A DNA stretch of 64,000 nt from Apostichopus japonicus (Eukaryota; Echinodermata; Holothuroidea; Aspidochirotida; Stichopodidae): positions 17,775,501 through 17,839,500 of the forward strand of contig NC_092569.1 in NCBI RefSeq assembly GCF_037975245.1, read 5' to 3'. Shown here piece after piece: positions 1 through 13,080 of this stretch. The notes beneath the pieces are model-generated. The model was not told where the DNA came from and ran no database searches. It saw only the letters and a program-made list of their open reading frames with translations. Both the position numbers and the translations under genes were made by a program. Position 1 is the stretch's first letter, and each line of letters starts with the position of its first letter.

Positions 1-1139
1 TAATTCCATATGAGCTTACTACATTAGCCTATCTGAGTTGCTCGTTTTACAAATTGCCATGGTTTTTTACTTTGCTACTACTATAACTGTCGTTTTTCCA
101 AGTCGGCAATGCTTATTGTGATATATAGGCCCTCATCGATAACAAAGTGAAGGGAAATTTTTGACGGACAACTATAATATCGAAAAGGTACGTTGACTCT
201 CATATTATGTTACTTGCGGGGGTCATTATCATACTGGATATAGGAAAGACTTCGTTTGTAGAAAAAGAAATACTACAGTTTAGAAAATGTCCCCCAAACA
301 AGCGCAACTGAAGTCGACGTGTATTACATGAAAAGAACATCCATTTATGTTTTAAACTTCGAAGCGATAAAGAGCATTAGAAGAGTAAGGTGTGATGGAT
401 AGTATTGGTAACTTTTCGTTGTAACTGTTCTTCATTTTCTTCCCTTTGAAAGATGATATAGGCCTACCGTCAAATACGATTCAGTCATCTACAATTTCAA
501 ATCGTAATACGCGAAACACTTCCATCGTCAGTTGGGGTAAAATGTTTCAGACGAAGGTTTTTGTTTTCGGTCAGGGAAGAATTGGAATAGGCTTCCGGGT
601 ATTCAAGCAACCCCCGCCTCCCTCTTTCAGTCTCGTACTTTTAGTATTAACTACCATTCACAAAGTAGTGTTTGAACTAACTATGGACTTAATATGATAG
701 TCTAAATATGCTTCCGAATGCACCGTACGACGTCTAAACTTGTATTTACTTTTTCTAATGGTGGACCACTACACACCCTACATGGAATTCGGCTTCCATG
801 ACATTCATTTATAAATCTTCCATTCGCCTATGGACCTTCCAGTAAAGCGGCAAGCACTTAACGTATAAGTCAGTCGAGGGGAAAAAATATTCTTCACTTT
901 TGAAATACGGTGCAAGGCCTGTATGCGAAGATAGTGACACGAACCCTTTTATAACGGATTAATGATGGTCACTTTTATAATTCGTCCATAGTATGACACG
1001 CTGTTCGTATACGTTCGATGTCTTGCGAGTTTGCACATGGCATTATGCCAGGCAGGACTGTTGGGCTTGGGTTAATCTCATATTGGTACATTTATAGTAT
1101 TAAATAACTGTGCGCATCAGAGCCAGGTAGGGTCCCGGG
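1..1139. other. Intergenic, no gene seen
   Basis: AT-rich non-coding DNA. The only open frames are short, lack recognisable domains and have no convincing splice context. I see no RNA gene or repeat boundary here except the target-site duplication that ends it at 1132-1139. Confidence 0.6.
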
Positions 1140-1495
1140 CAAGGGCGTAGGAACCGGGGGGCTGGGGGGCGCCAGCCCCCCAGTGAAAAATATGGAGGGG
1201 CGGAAGTGTCATTCCGCCCTCCCGCTTCGCAAGTCAGAAAACCCCTTTTTCATTTCCAAATGAGAAAAAAATCTCATTTGGAGCACCAAATTGCATCTAA
1301 GGCCAGGTGAAAATGCAAAATTATTTACAAAATGGAGTGGGTGTTGAAGTGTGCTATATTACACCAAATTGCATCTGAGGCCACCTGGAAATACAAAAAA
1401 ATTCCTCACCCCCTCACCCCCTCCCCTTAGACCCCTCCCCGAGGCCGGCCATCAGTCTTCAGCCCCCCACTCAAAAGTACCTTCCTACGCCACTG
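1140..1495. mobile_element. hAT-like MITE with 8-bp TSD
   Basis: A 356-bp non-autonomous element. The left end reads CAAGGGCGTAGGAAC. The right end, reverse-complemented, reads CAGTGGCGTAGGAAG, so the termini form an inverted repeat of about 15 bp with few mismatches. It is flanked by an exact 8-bp direct repeat, GTCCCGGG, at 1132-1139 and 1496-1503. An 8-bp duplication with CAGNGGCG ends is characteristic of the hAT superfamily. The interior is G/C-tract rich and has no transposase. Confidence 0.8.
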
Positions 1496-2105
1496 GTCCC
1501 GGGTGCATTTACGTCACCGGGCCCTTTTATGAATTATGAATTTTCTGAAGTATATTATTTATTATTTATCGGGTCTGAGTGTTTGTGCCTTCAGTTTTTT
1601 TCTCTCCTATAGGGTCCTTGATTGGGACTTGAGTGTCTCTATTGATCCTTTTTATCTACTAAGCTAAACTAAACTACATGAGAACGCATCATTCTTAGTG
1701 CTATCCTATCATGACCCCCGGATCCCTTCACCTGACCCCCCCCCCCTACATCTCGTTTCTCTATCAACTGTAAGTGTAAACCCTGCAAAGTTCACGTTCT
1801 GTTGAGGGCTACAGTATATATCTACACTGCATTAGCATATCCGTATATTAAATTACGTATATGATATTCTTTACAGATAAATAAATTGGATGCCTTGAAA
1901 TCGTCATGAAATAATTTTACGACATGAACAATTAAACAAATTAACATACAGAAAAGATGAATAGCACAGAGTTGTTCCCGAAGATTGAAAATGAATGAAG
2001 TAGTTCAATAATCGAATTACGTTATTCTTAATTTACCCTCAAATATAACATAATTTTTCAATGCTCTTCTTTCTATCTAGATAGCTTTATTCCGTGAAAT
2101 CCAAC

Positions 2106-4747
2106 ATGGCGGACTTCGCCAATTGTGGCATTTCTTCTATATGTATTCAAGATCTCACAGACGGGGATAAGACTGTAGTAGTTCATCGTCAACCTTCTCG
2201 AGCCATCACAGTTCTAGAGAATTTGCGAGAAATGAGACAAAACGCAGAATTTACGGATGTTGTATTGTGCGCAGGTGGTGTGGATTTCCCTTGCCACAAA
2301 GCCGTGCTAGCGGCCAGTAGCCCGTACTTCAGGGCGATGTTCACCTCGGATTTACGCGAAAGAAATTCGCAGAGAATTCAACTACCTGAAATATATTCTG
2401 ATACTATGGCTTCGATCTTGGACTACGTTTACTCAGGAGAAGTCAAAATAACGCTAGAAAATGTGCAAAGTTTATTCCAGGCGGCTGATTTCTTAGATTA
2501 CAACAATTTAAGCGCAGGTTGTATTGTTTTTTTAAAGAATAATATAACTGTTGACAATTGCATTGATTTAATTCAATTTGCAAGTCGGTGTTCGTCTTCT
2601 GGTTCCCTTTTAGATGCTGCGATGACACTTTTAGATAACAATTTTGAAAATGTCACCAAGAATCGGGCATTTCTAGATATTGAGCCAGATATACTTATCC
2701 GTGTTTTGACCTCCGAATCGATACGCCTAACGAGTGAAGAAACTATTGTATTTGCTTGTCTAAGATGGCTCGCACATGATTTTGAAAGAAGAGAGAAACA
2801 TTCTGGAGATATTGTCAATTGCATTCGTCTTCCGCTTGTGAAGGAAACCGTTCTAAAACATTTGAGAGCAAGTAGTTCTCTCGTAAGAGAATCTAGCTCT
2901 TTGTACGATGCATTTAATGAAGCTATCTGCTGCCAGATACTTATACAAAGCGGCAAACGCGTTTTAGGAGCGCAAACATACCCACGACACATACTTCCGG
3001 GTCAAAGGTCAGAGGTGATGATGATAATGGGAGGACAATACCACTCAGACGATGGGGAGATCATTTGCAGCAACGAAGTCTGGTGTACTTTCTTGCCGTC
3101 TATGAATGGGATGGTTAAACCATCTTGGACACCGCTATCACCACTGCCGGATTATTTAAAGAGGAAGTATTGTGTAACCGCCATAGGTAAGAGAAACAGT
3201 GGATCAGGGCCTCAGACACTTTATCTTCGATGAATGCTGCATTTTGCGTTGATCATTCCATGCAGTATTTGAAATATTTGCGCATAACTGCATCAGTGTA
3301 ACGTTATAAAAGCTTTTTAAAAGTTTTACCGTTCCTTATCAGCAAATCAGCAAAACATTCAGTTAATCACAACTGATTTATTGTTACTTACTGTGTTGTT
3401 GTTGTTGTTTTTTGGCAAAACGTCAAAGACAGTTTGATCGGTCCCGGTGAAATTTGTTAGCCCGGATTAAAGTTACAGACTTATCTTCTCGGCACCGTAC
3501 CTTTCTTTAAGCGGTAGAAGTTGCTGCCACCAGAGTGGACACTTTGAACGAGTCATCGCAAAATACAGATACAATTTTAGTCTAAAGTTAAAAGTCTGAA
3601 AAACTTCTGGTCACACTTTATGACAAACTAGAAGAAAGCAAACATAATGCAAGGAAATAGTTCAAATGGCCAAAAATAAAGCAATTTCTTTCAAAACTCA
3701 TCATTGAACAAGTTTTCAGTTATATCTTAAATTAGCAATGATTAATTCAGCCATTACATATAATAATAAAGTGTGGATTACTTTTTTTTTTTAAATTTCT
3801 TTTACAATAGTATCACCGCCAAGTTTAAAGTCTGGCATATTGATGCACTCATGAATGCTATACACATGATAATGTTTATGCCTCGAAAATACCTCATTCA
3901 CCGTCGGCATATAACGATAACAAATTTTCTCATATTTACCAACTGTATAATCTCAGTTAATTTTCACGTTTGTCCAGAGATTAACATTTACAGTTTATGC
4001 TTTTATTTCCCCTATTAAGGCAGCAGTGTATACGTTACTGGAGGGTTTGATGTCATCAACAACAGATCGATAAGGGCAGTCTGGTGTTACTCGTACAACC
4101 GAAACATATGGTACAGCATAGCGGACTTGCTGCACGCTCGACACAGTCATGGAGCCCTTGAATTCTCTAGCAAGCTTGCCGTCATTGGCGGTAAAAGCAG
4201 CTTATCTGACAACCGACTCAATTATTTCGAAATTTACGACCCGGCTGAAAATGCATGGACAGAAATGGAACGTATGCCAATAGCAGTAAGTGTACCTTCA
4301 GTCGTTCAGATTGATGGTAGAATCTATGTAATAGGTGGAGCTACTGAAGATGGATCCGCATGCCAGAAAATTCAGGTCTTTAACCCTAACCTTGAACTTT
4401 GGAGCCTGATCGATATGTCCAGTATCATTCGTCGAAAGACACTGCGTGCCGTTCCGCTTGGTAAACGAATATTTATGGTTGGTTCTCGCAAACCACGTGA
4501 TGCACTAACGTACAATTTCAGGACAGGTCGTGAAGTGAGTAATCGACAACCTTTGGATTCAAGATTATTTCCTGGTATGACGTCACATCATGGCAAAATT
4601 TGGTTGGTTGGCGGGAAATCAGACGATCGTATCCTTGAGACAGCTGAAGTTTATGATCCTAGTATCGATAGATGGAATACAATAGTTGATTTCCTCCCAA
4701 GAGGTCTGTATTTGCATGGTTGTGTTACCATTACTGACTTTCCTTGA
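2106..4747 (+). CDS. BTB-BACK-Kelch protein (KLHL family), two exons
   Basis: Exons are 2106-3186 and 4020-4747, giving 602 aa. Residues about 46-145 form a BTB domain, with the typical FTDVVL, FPCHKAVLAASSPYFRAMF and LDYVYSGEV motifs. Residues about 150-255 form the BACK helices, including the CIDLIQFA and CLRWL motifs. The remainder is a Kelch propeller with repeated GG and later W positions (MMIMGGQ, VYVTGGF, LAVIGGK, IYVIGGA, IWLVGGK). The length is normal for the family. Such proteins are substrate adaptors that bring targets to Cullin-3 ubiquitin ligases; the substrate cannot be told. I chose ATG 2106 (context AACATGG), because the open frame upstream begins only with GTG at 2094. A likely 5'-UTR splice acceptor (tctatctag) lies at 2080. 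The intron 3187-4019 begins GTAAGA and must end at an AAG acceptor for the frame and Kelch alignment to continue. The gene is unrelated to the FBG cluster downstream. Confidence 0.9.
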
Positions 4748-7700
4748 TATAAGAAGCCTTTTTTTTTTTTGGGGGGGGGGGGTATAATATGGTAACGAAT
4801 GCTGCAAGTCAATGTGCAATGCACGTTCTACCGTGAACACTGTTTTTGTGATAATAATCGTACGGTACTTCCTAGATATCATATAACAAGCATTAAGCAT
4901 TGGAAAATTGCAGTCACATCATCCATGTGCATTTGTTTCCGTGTTGACCTCTAAGCCAGTATTGATGTTGTAAAACGGGACAAACATAATTATGATGGCT
5001 AACATTTTCTTTCAAAGGTCAAGGGTGTCGGTCTCAATTTTAAGCCTGCAAACTGTTATTGCTAAAAGTTCTGACAACCCTACTTATTCTAAGACAATCG
5101 ATGTGTGTTCAGTTAAACAATTGAACGTTTCGTTGAGTAAGAATGTTATGAGGCTGTGATACTAAAAGTGTTCTTTGATATTTGAGAATATTTGTGACCA
5201 TTGAGTGACTTTCAAACATATTTCCGGGTAATACTGATAACTTTTTATGTACCTATTAAACATTGTTCAAAGAAAAAGAAGATAATACACTCGATTGTTT
5301 GCCCCATTAGCTGTTCTTAACACGGGGGGGGGGGGGGGGAGAAGGATGGTTATTTTTATTTCACGTCAAAATGATTAAACATCTCTCAATCTGTGTAATT
5401 ATTACCCAAAGAGTTCCTTTTGATTCATTAAAAGATATGACTTAGAAAAGAGACCGAATTGAATGTGCCAAAATGGAGAAGATGAAAAAAAATGCCAAAT
5501 CGGAGAAACCTCCTGAGAGTGTCCGACGTTGAACCATTAGATCAGTTTTTTCTCAAAGTTTTATTCGATACAAACTTGTTATTTATAGGAGGGGAAATCT
5601 AAGAGATAAGTAAACAATTTATTTCAGATGCAATGGTATTTTAATATCTGCTTGTGTGTGAACATTCTCAATTAGTTTATATGTCATGGTGTCGGTCATA
5701 GTTACCTTATTTCAAATTATAAAATGTAGCGCAGATTTATATAATAATAATTATTATTATTATTATAGTTTATATCATGTATCTGCTCTAGTTTAGTTTA
5801 AAATGTGACAGAATAATGTCATGAAAATTTCCTTTTCATACTGTTGTCTTTATCATACCGCTGTTTCATACCTCACCAATGAGGGAGGATTGTTCCGCTG
5901 AGCATAGGAAGTATAACACTCAGGAGGTAGGAAGCTTCCAAAAAGTGGGGGGGGGGGGTGCACAACATCAGAGGGGCACTTTCTCGTTCCACAACCACCA
6001 CTCGTTTTGCTATAAGCCGATACACACCGGCCATATCACTTAAATACATATGATGTGTTAGTATGCTATTATTACTATTATGGTGCACGTGAATAATTAA
6101 AATAAAATATTAAACTTAACGAAGGCTTAAGATATCCAAAAGACAGTTCTTCATCAAATGGGCACATTTTATTTGTCAGTAGGGCACATTTCCAATTTTG
6201 GAAGAAAAGTGGGGGGGGGAGGCACGTCCCCCAGTTCCCCGGCTCCTACGCCCGCCCCCCTGATAACACTTCATTTTAGCATGACGAGAATAGAGAGTTC
6301 TTGAAACTATGACATCATGGCGTTTTAAATTCATTTGTGTGGAAAAAGAACGGTTACCTGCGGTAGTCAATGTGTACCATTTACGAACATTGATTGTTCA
6401 ATTGCGAGGGCTTGGTTGGGACAAAGAGTAATTGTTGCAAGCAATGCTGCCTGCATTTATGTTGAAAGGTTTAATTTCTGACTGTCTCTCGTATCTCTGT
6501 ATTGTTAGTTAAATTAAAACAATTTGGCAATAAAGTAACGCAATTACCTTTGTCCTAATGTACATTACTAAGTTCCCATTGCTGTCTTAAGTTACAAAGT
6601 TAAGTTGATATATTTGATTACCAAATTTAATTGCTGTAGATGTGCCCATGGTGTTCTAGACTATAAAGAGGTACTCATAAAATTTAATAGGCATAGGCCT
6701 ATATAACTGATTATTAACACGGCAGTTAGCTTCAAAATTCCTAGAACTTAAACCTAGTAATGGGTTTTGGACTTTATGTGCAAAATAGTATGCTTAATCT
6801 TCTGTCTCTAAGTATGAACCCTAAATGTCTCACGTTACTAGCATCTGGTAATATGTTTACCAGCAGTAGGCATCCCCTCCACCGAACTTGATGTCGGTTA
6901 TATAATATGTTTGTTTTGCAAAATAATGTTTTCAAAAGAATAAATACAATGTTTGAACGTCTATTTGGCTTATTGAAATTTCATAAAGACGGAACATGTT
7001 CTCTGTAAGATGACAAAGACAACATCATTTCGCATATAAGGACTCTTACTTATAAAGTCGCAAATTGTTCTAACCTCACCTTAGAATCCGTCAAATATAT
7101 TGACACAACCACACACCCCAAGTGGTCACAATTCAATCAGTCGCTCCCGTATCGATACAGCCCGACAACGCTATCCGTGTCCCCTGGGGGACCATAATCG
7201 ACGCACTTGCAACTAGCACATGCATTTTCCAACTACACCACGTAATAATCCTGCCAAGGGTCGAACCTGCAATTCTGTGATCGCAGGTCACTTGTAGTTC
7301 CATCTGGTTTTGCAGACACTTACCGATAGTGACAACGTCTTCTCTTAGACCTTTACCCCAGGTCAGTAATCTACAACTTCAATTCACCTCACCTCAACCC
7401 ACCCCATACTTTGTTTCTTTATATTGACCTTTTGAATTACTTGCAAGTCAGTAATTTCCCTTACCCATATCAGTATAGTGGGCTAACTTTTATACCTTTG
7501 TCTGTATATCTTGGAGAGGAGCGGCGGGGATGGGGTTGGGGTGGAGTGGGGTTTACGAAAACTCCTGATTCTTATATTTACTGGCTACTTTGCTGTTGAA
7601 GGATACACAACTTCTTGTTTTGAAGTTTTGGGGCTCAGATTACAGTCAGTCCACCCTTAATGTGAGCCTGTCAACACATCTTGTTCGCAAATCAAAGATA

Positions 7701-8680
7701 AGTCTTAATTAAATGAAACATTTATATAATTTCCTCTTTCATATCATATGACAACAGGAAGGAAAGAAAAAACTCAAAGCAACGGGAAGCAAAATGAAAT
7801 TGTATCTTTAATAGTAACTTTAGAGTGATATTAGTTAAATAGGCCTTTAGACGCCAGTAGCTCACATAAACATATCAAGTAGAATAATATTGTAGTCACT
7901 TCCTTGTTCAACCAAGAGGAACAATTTCATCGGCAAAAATCTTCATGCATCATTTCTGCAACATTTAAGCGACAGTACTAACGTTTTGTAAATATTGCTT
8001 TTTACTTATATCAGGGTCAGATCCAAGGAGGTATGGGGGTATAGACCTCCTCTTTTCAACACCCTTACCAAAAAAGAAAAGAAATTATTAGCAAGAAACT
8101 TGCGAGTTGACGTAATTATAAAACGCAAATATCATATCAGAATGCACAAATTCACGTTTCTTTTTTTTTCTGGAGTTGGGGAAGGGTAAGGACCCCCAAA
8201 TCTCTCCAAACTATGGTTTTGTTTGCTTTAGATTGTATGGACTGAATGTTTTAGTGTTAATTGTATAAATGGCTACGGTAGTTTTTGTTATAGTTGTCAT
8301 TACACTTCCTACTTATTAATAAATAAACCTAATTTTTTAAGTGATATGTCTAGGTCATGACGCCACGTCGTGCTTACTTATGTTTAGTGTCAGTCGCGAA
8401 TAAACACGTACGAAACATTTACAAATGGTATTTATTTGTTTCTAACACTATAGTTTTTATTGTATTCATTCACGACGAGTGCAATGATTGAGCAGAATAT
8501 AATTGAAAAATTGGCCGAATAGATATACTACGTTTCTGTTATTGGTAAAGGTTTCAAAAGGCCACGGTACTTTACGGTTGTATTTTCTACTTCCTCATCA
8601 TTTTCCTGCTTATTAACGCTACTTGTTCAGCAATTTTTTAGCAGTTGATCAGAAACATATATAGAGTCAAAATTGATGCT
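4748..8680. other. Spacer between the Kelch gene and FBG copy A
   Basis: Non-coding spacer with several G homopolymer runs (about 4770-4785, 5323-5339, 5946-5958) and an ATT/AAT palindromic tract near 5740-5766. Only shadow-sized open frames are present. A degenerate fragment of the hAT-like repeat family lies near 6190-6262. No other gene is seen. Confidence 0.5.
6190..6262 (-). mobile_element. Fragment of hAT-like repeat end
   Basis: Read on the minus strand from 6262, the sequence resembles the CAGGGGCG...CGTAGGAACC ends of the elements at 1140 and 10970: a G-rich start, then GGCGTAGGAGCC. No second terminus or target duplication was found, so this is a relic or a truncated copy. Confidence 0.4.
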
Positions 8681-10518
8681 ATGATGGCGGTTGTGGTTAA
8701 ATTTCTATGTCTTTACTTGCTAGTGTGTCTTTCCCTGACGAGACTTGAAGTGTCGGCAAAGAGAGACTATAAGGTAGGTTCGAATAATTTTACTTATCTT
8801 TAGTCCAATATATTTACGTAGTACCCTGACTGTAATGTGTTGGAAATTATATACTATATCCGTACTTTCGTGACCATTTTGTGCTAGGCCACCTTATATA
8901 CACATACAACACTGAACTGAAAAAGAATGAAATATGAGAGTTATCGTATATAATTATGATTACAAAAATAGCATTTGGTGTACGTACGGTACCATATCAT
9001 TGATAGCGGTCAATTTAGGAGCTGATTCGATTGTAGAGAATTTGGCGTTTTTTTTTCATCTCACTAAAATGATTAACTGTCATTTGTTTTCTGCTAGGGT
9101 AACTCAATCCCCGCCCCTACAAGAACGTCAACAGAACAACGCAACTCCTTTACAAAATCCTTCAAAAGCCATTTCCCCTTCTAGACATGTTTCCCCTTCT
9201 AGACAAGTTTCCACTACCTACCACAGTCAAGGTAGGGGGGGGGGGGCGTGAGAATCCTCGACCTTTGATATCCTATGTACGTCATCTCTACATTCCACCC
9301 ATCGAAGGTAACTTATGTCATTCAGTACCTGCTCCCCATCCCCTCTCCCTTCTCTTCCGCTCTCCCCCTCTTCCACTTCCCTCTCTTCCCATCTCCCGCT
9401 CGCTGAAACAAAACCCAGAAACGTCATTGCCATGGTAATGTATGTGCGGGTTCGACTGAGCGTGTGATCATTACATATGAAGAAAATGTATGTCAAGAAT
9501 TCTTCCTAAACTTAATTAAAGACGATGAAATCCAAACATATGCTCTTGTGATTCGTTTCGGCGATGTCGTTATTTTTGTTGTTACTGTTAGTTGTTTTTG
9601 TATTTTTTGTTCTTAATAATTTTTGTCCCTCCAAAAAGGATAATCATGGTAATGCTATGGTAATGCCTTCTTCCATATTTAAACGACTAAGCCTTTGAAC
9701 TTTATTTTCTCATAAATTGCTACGGAATATTCCTCTTATTTTGTTTCGTCTATCAGGTTGATCGATGTGAAGACGAGAGTTTAAAATTTAACAGTTCGAT
9801 CGGAAGCACGCAAAGTAGGTATTTATTATTATTTGTTATTACTGTTACTTGTCATTTAGCCTCTAAAGGAACTTATCCAAACATCAGGCAAAGTTACTTT
9901 TACACATGCTCTTACACAGGCTCTTTAGTGGAAAAGCAGTAACATTTTTATTTTATATTTATTATCACTATAAATATTAACACGTTTTAATTCTGTTTAT
10001 TTATAAAGTCAGTTCATTTATTTCTTATCATTTTGTAAATTTTATTGCATATGTCGTAGAATTATGTTTGCATAATGAACTAGCCATCTAATTGAAAGAA
10101 GTGCGACATTTTTGCTGTTTTCACTTGTGACAGGTTTTGTAGAGGTCTCCTTCGTTCCACCTGTATTTCCGCATGATACACACAGCAAAAAAATAACATC
10201 TGGAGTGTACCTGATACGACCGATTGGATACTTAACTCCCTTCGAGGTTTACTGTAGCAACTGGATCGATGGTAGTGGTTGGACGGTGAGTCTGGCGAAA
10301 TAATTGTATTCAAATCCGTGAAGGATATGTTCATGCCACTAAGCCAATTGGAACAAAGCTTGATTCACGAAATAATAAGAGCTAATTCACGCATAATAGA
10401 CCCTCTTGAAGTGATATGATATAGTGATTCATCCAGACCATGTAGTATACATTAATTTAACCGCAGGCGTGGTGACACTCACTTGTAAAATTATCACATA
10501 CGTTACCAATGATATGAT

Positions 10519-10846
10519 CAGTGACGGCTCTACGGGGTGGGGGCATGACGGGGAATTCGCCCCCTCCCCTTCCGATTTACCCTAAACGTTTCCTAAATAT
10601 ATTGAGCTAGGATATTTGTTTGTACTAGCAACAGCTTCCAATGCAATGCATTAATGTGAAAGAAAAATGTCAAATGATAGCACCACTTGCTTCTTATTCA
10701 TCTTACTTGTAGAAAAATTCCCTAATGGAATAAGTCTGAGCGAACGGGTCACCCCGCTCATATCAGTGTTATCTTTTTTGTCCCACCACAAAAATATTAC
10801 TAATCCCCTAGTTGTCCCCAAAATGCCTAGGCTGGTGCCGCCACTG
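10519..10846. mobile_element. hAT-like MITE in intron 3 of copy A
   Basis: A 328-bp element starting CAGTGACGGCTC and ending, in reverse complement, CAGTGGCGGCACC. It is flanked by GATATGAT (10511-10518) and GATGTGAT (10847-10854), an 8-bp target duplication with one mismatch. It has no coding capacity. Confidence 0.65.
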
Positions 10847-10921
10847 GATGTGATGAAACGATGCTAACGATATCAGGAATAAAAGCAAAACACGTTTGAG
10901 GATGTGGTACAGTAGCTGATA

Positions 10922-12500
10922 AAGTGGAGTGTTAGCTCAGTGGTTAACGCCGGTGCCCCCCAATTATAACAGGGGCGTATCCAGGGGGGGGCGCAACAGG
11001 CGCGCGCCCCCCACTATTGGCCGTCACCAAAAAAAAAAAAAGTTTAGCAAAAAAAAAAAAAAAAAAAAAAATTGATGACGACCTTTATGTGAGATGTCGG
11101 TGATCGCTCAACCCCCCCCCCCCTCCCGTATGCTTTATTTTTTGTTTGCCAAAAAAAGGTTCTGGCGAAATTCGGCGGCATAATAGTTTTAGAAACATAG
11201 ATGGTAATTGTGTTTGTATTATCACTATAAACACTAAATGACATGCCAGCCATACTAAATTGTGCATTTTGTGTCCATATTTACTGGAAATGTTGCTTAT
11301 TATTAAGGTCGAAAAATGGATCACATATGGCCATGGGCGGCGATCCTGGGTGGAGGGGGGATATATCCCCCCATGAAAATGGGTGGAGGGGATGTAATGC
11401 ACCATATCCCCCCCCCCACCAAATGCCAGGGATAAGAATATTTTCATGCCTACATTTATGCATCTTCGTTAATGTACGGCTCTTTTTTAGCTTCATTTCT
11501 CGCCTACCATAAACGCAGTGCGATCTTTTCAAATAAAGCGTCTTTATAAAGCAAAAATAGTTGACTGTAGGCTTCATTGGCCCTATAACAACAAAATGTA
11601 TTATTGCGCCCACGGTATTGATATAGTACATATATGCACCCTCATAGTATTCATATAGGCCCTATAGTAGGCCTACACACGTACATGTTCCCTCGAACAG
11701 CTGAGAATCTCATGTAACCAGGGTAATGCTTAATACACGTTTCACCTGGATGCCCTAGCAATCGGTACCTAGGAATGTAACTATGTGTAATTGTGTATTG
11801 CATGTGTATAGGCCTATAATAGCCTGCATGAGGCCATTTTCTTCATCGAAAAATATAACAGAGCTCTCGAACATTCTAACGTTGCGCCTGAAACAAGATT
11901 GACAGGGGCAATTTTCCCAAAATAACACCCGAAATTTAAAAAAAAAGTATTTTGGATCTTGATTATGAGATATTTCGGACATGACATCCCTATTTTAAAG
12001 TTGGGTATATGCCGCTTGGAAACCTCGGGAAGTGCCGTTTCCGGCCATCTAGAGGGTTTGTTAATCCCAAAATTTTCTTGTACGCTTCGCGCCAACTCAT
12101 GGTGGCGCTACGCTTAGATAGTCAACAAGGTCATATCCCCCCGCCCCACTCGGAAGTACGGATCGCCGCCAATGCATATGACACCATTTTGCATTTCAGC
12201 CCTTCTTTGAAAGCAAAAATTGTACACCCCTCCCCTTAGACCCATCCCCCAGGACGGCGATCATTCATGCCTGGCGCCCCCCCCCCTATTGGAAAATCCT
12301 GGATACGCCCCTGTATAAGGTCTCCGGTTCGAGTCACTCCAAGATTAATGTACGTCGTCCAGTTATAGAGCTGTTGACAATTGACAATTCATAAGCATGG
12401 CCGTTAAATATGAATGTAAGAGACTGACTTCGGTCGGCTTGCGGCTTTGATAAGCAAGTGAGACTTCTTCGCGAGTTCCTGCTTGCAGGAGGATCTAAAA
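10922..12500 (+). repeat. tRNA-derived SINE, interrupted by a DNA element
   Basis: The sequence before 10969 contains a tRNA-like A box (GTTAGCTCAGTGGTTA). The sequence resuming at 12314 contains a B box (GGTTCGAGTCACTCC at 12326-12340). Joined across the insertion 10970-12313, these make a tRNA-like Pol III promoter head, followed by a non-tRNA body to about 12500. It is not a tRNA gene: the acceptor stem is not complementary and a SINE body follows. Confidence 0.6.
10970..12313. mobile_element. hAT-like non-autonomous element inserted in the SINE
   Basis: A 1344-bp element with a perfect 16-bp terminal inverted repeat, CAGGGGCGTATCCAGG at the left and CCTGGATACGCCCCTG at the right. It is flanked by TATAA on both sides (10965-10969 and 12314-12318). 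Internal G/C-rich segments around 12020-12120, with a CGCGCCAAC-like motif and GGTGGCGC, are shared with the element at 33339, so they belong to one family. The visible duplication is 5 bp rather than the 8 bp expected of hAT, so the superfamily is less certain. It carries no transposase and contains A, G and C homopolymers. Confidence 0.75.
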
Positions 12501-12749
12501 TACACTAACAAATATATTTATACAAAAATGGTTATTAATTTCGATTTGCTGATATTATCTCTAGATGGAAAGTCGAAGCAAAACGTTAAAAGTGAAACAA
12601 CATCAATATCTACTTTCACCTCAAGATGTGGTTAAGCATTCAGACGTTTATAAGCATATCGATTAATATTTGCGGAGTTTTCCGCGGATTTGGTATTTCT
12701 GGTTTGTGAACTTGGGAAACGGGGTTTGGTTCTGTTCTTCAATTGGTTT

Positions 12750-13080
12750 TCGAAACAACTTTGTTCGTCATGGCTGCACTGACGTGATGTCGCATGGGTG
12801 CCTTTGCCTACCTCAGTATTTGAGAAATTGGTCAGATGCTGGGGTACACCCTCTCCTCCGTCGGATGGGGACGCTAAATGGCAGTGCCGGGAGCAGGAAT
12901 GGGAGCAAATTCACACCCTGCCTTGTTATCCCCTGAACACTAATTGCAAAGAGAAGGCTTGAAAAAAGCCCGTGTTCATTCACGATCTAACACGGATAGG
13001 GTCTCCAATAAGCTACTGTAAGGCTTCCTGATCCTTGGGTCGCTAAACTAAACCAAACAAAACCAACTCAAACCAAGCCA
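12750..13080 (+). repeat. SINE-like fragment in intron 3 of copy A
   Basis: The stretch GGGGACGCTAAATGGCAG followed by GTGCCGGGAGCAGG resembles the tail region common to invertebrate SINEs, and the A-rich AAACCAAACAAAACC stretch at about 13045-13085 could be the tail. The boundaries are not defined. The open frame inside it has no recognisable domain. Confidence 0.3.

Noticed and set aside
2094-2105. GTG at 2094 as start of the Kelch protein
   Set aside because: Non-ATG initiation is not needed: the in-frame ATG at 2106 has good context and precedes all domains.
10922-10969. Possible tRNA gene (A box GTTAGCTCAGTGGTTA)
   Set aside because: The B box is 1.3 kb away across a transposon, the stems do not close and a SINE body follows. 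It is a SINE head.
12670-12936. 88-codon open frame between exons 3 and 4 of copy A
   Set aside because: It overlaps SINE-like sequence, has no domain and no splice context. Considered fortuitous.
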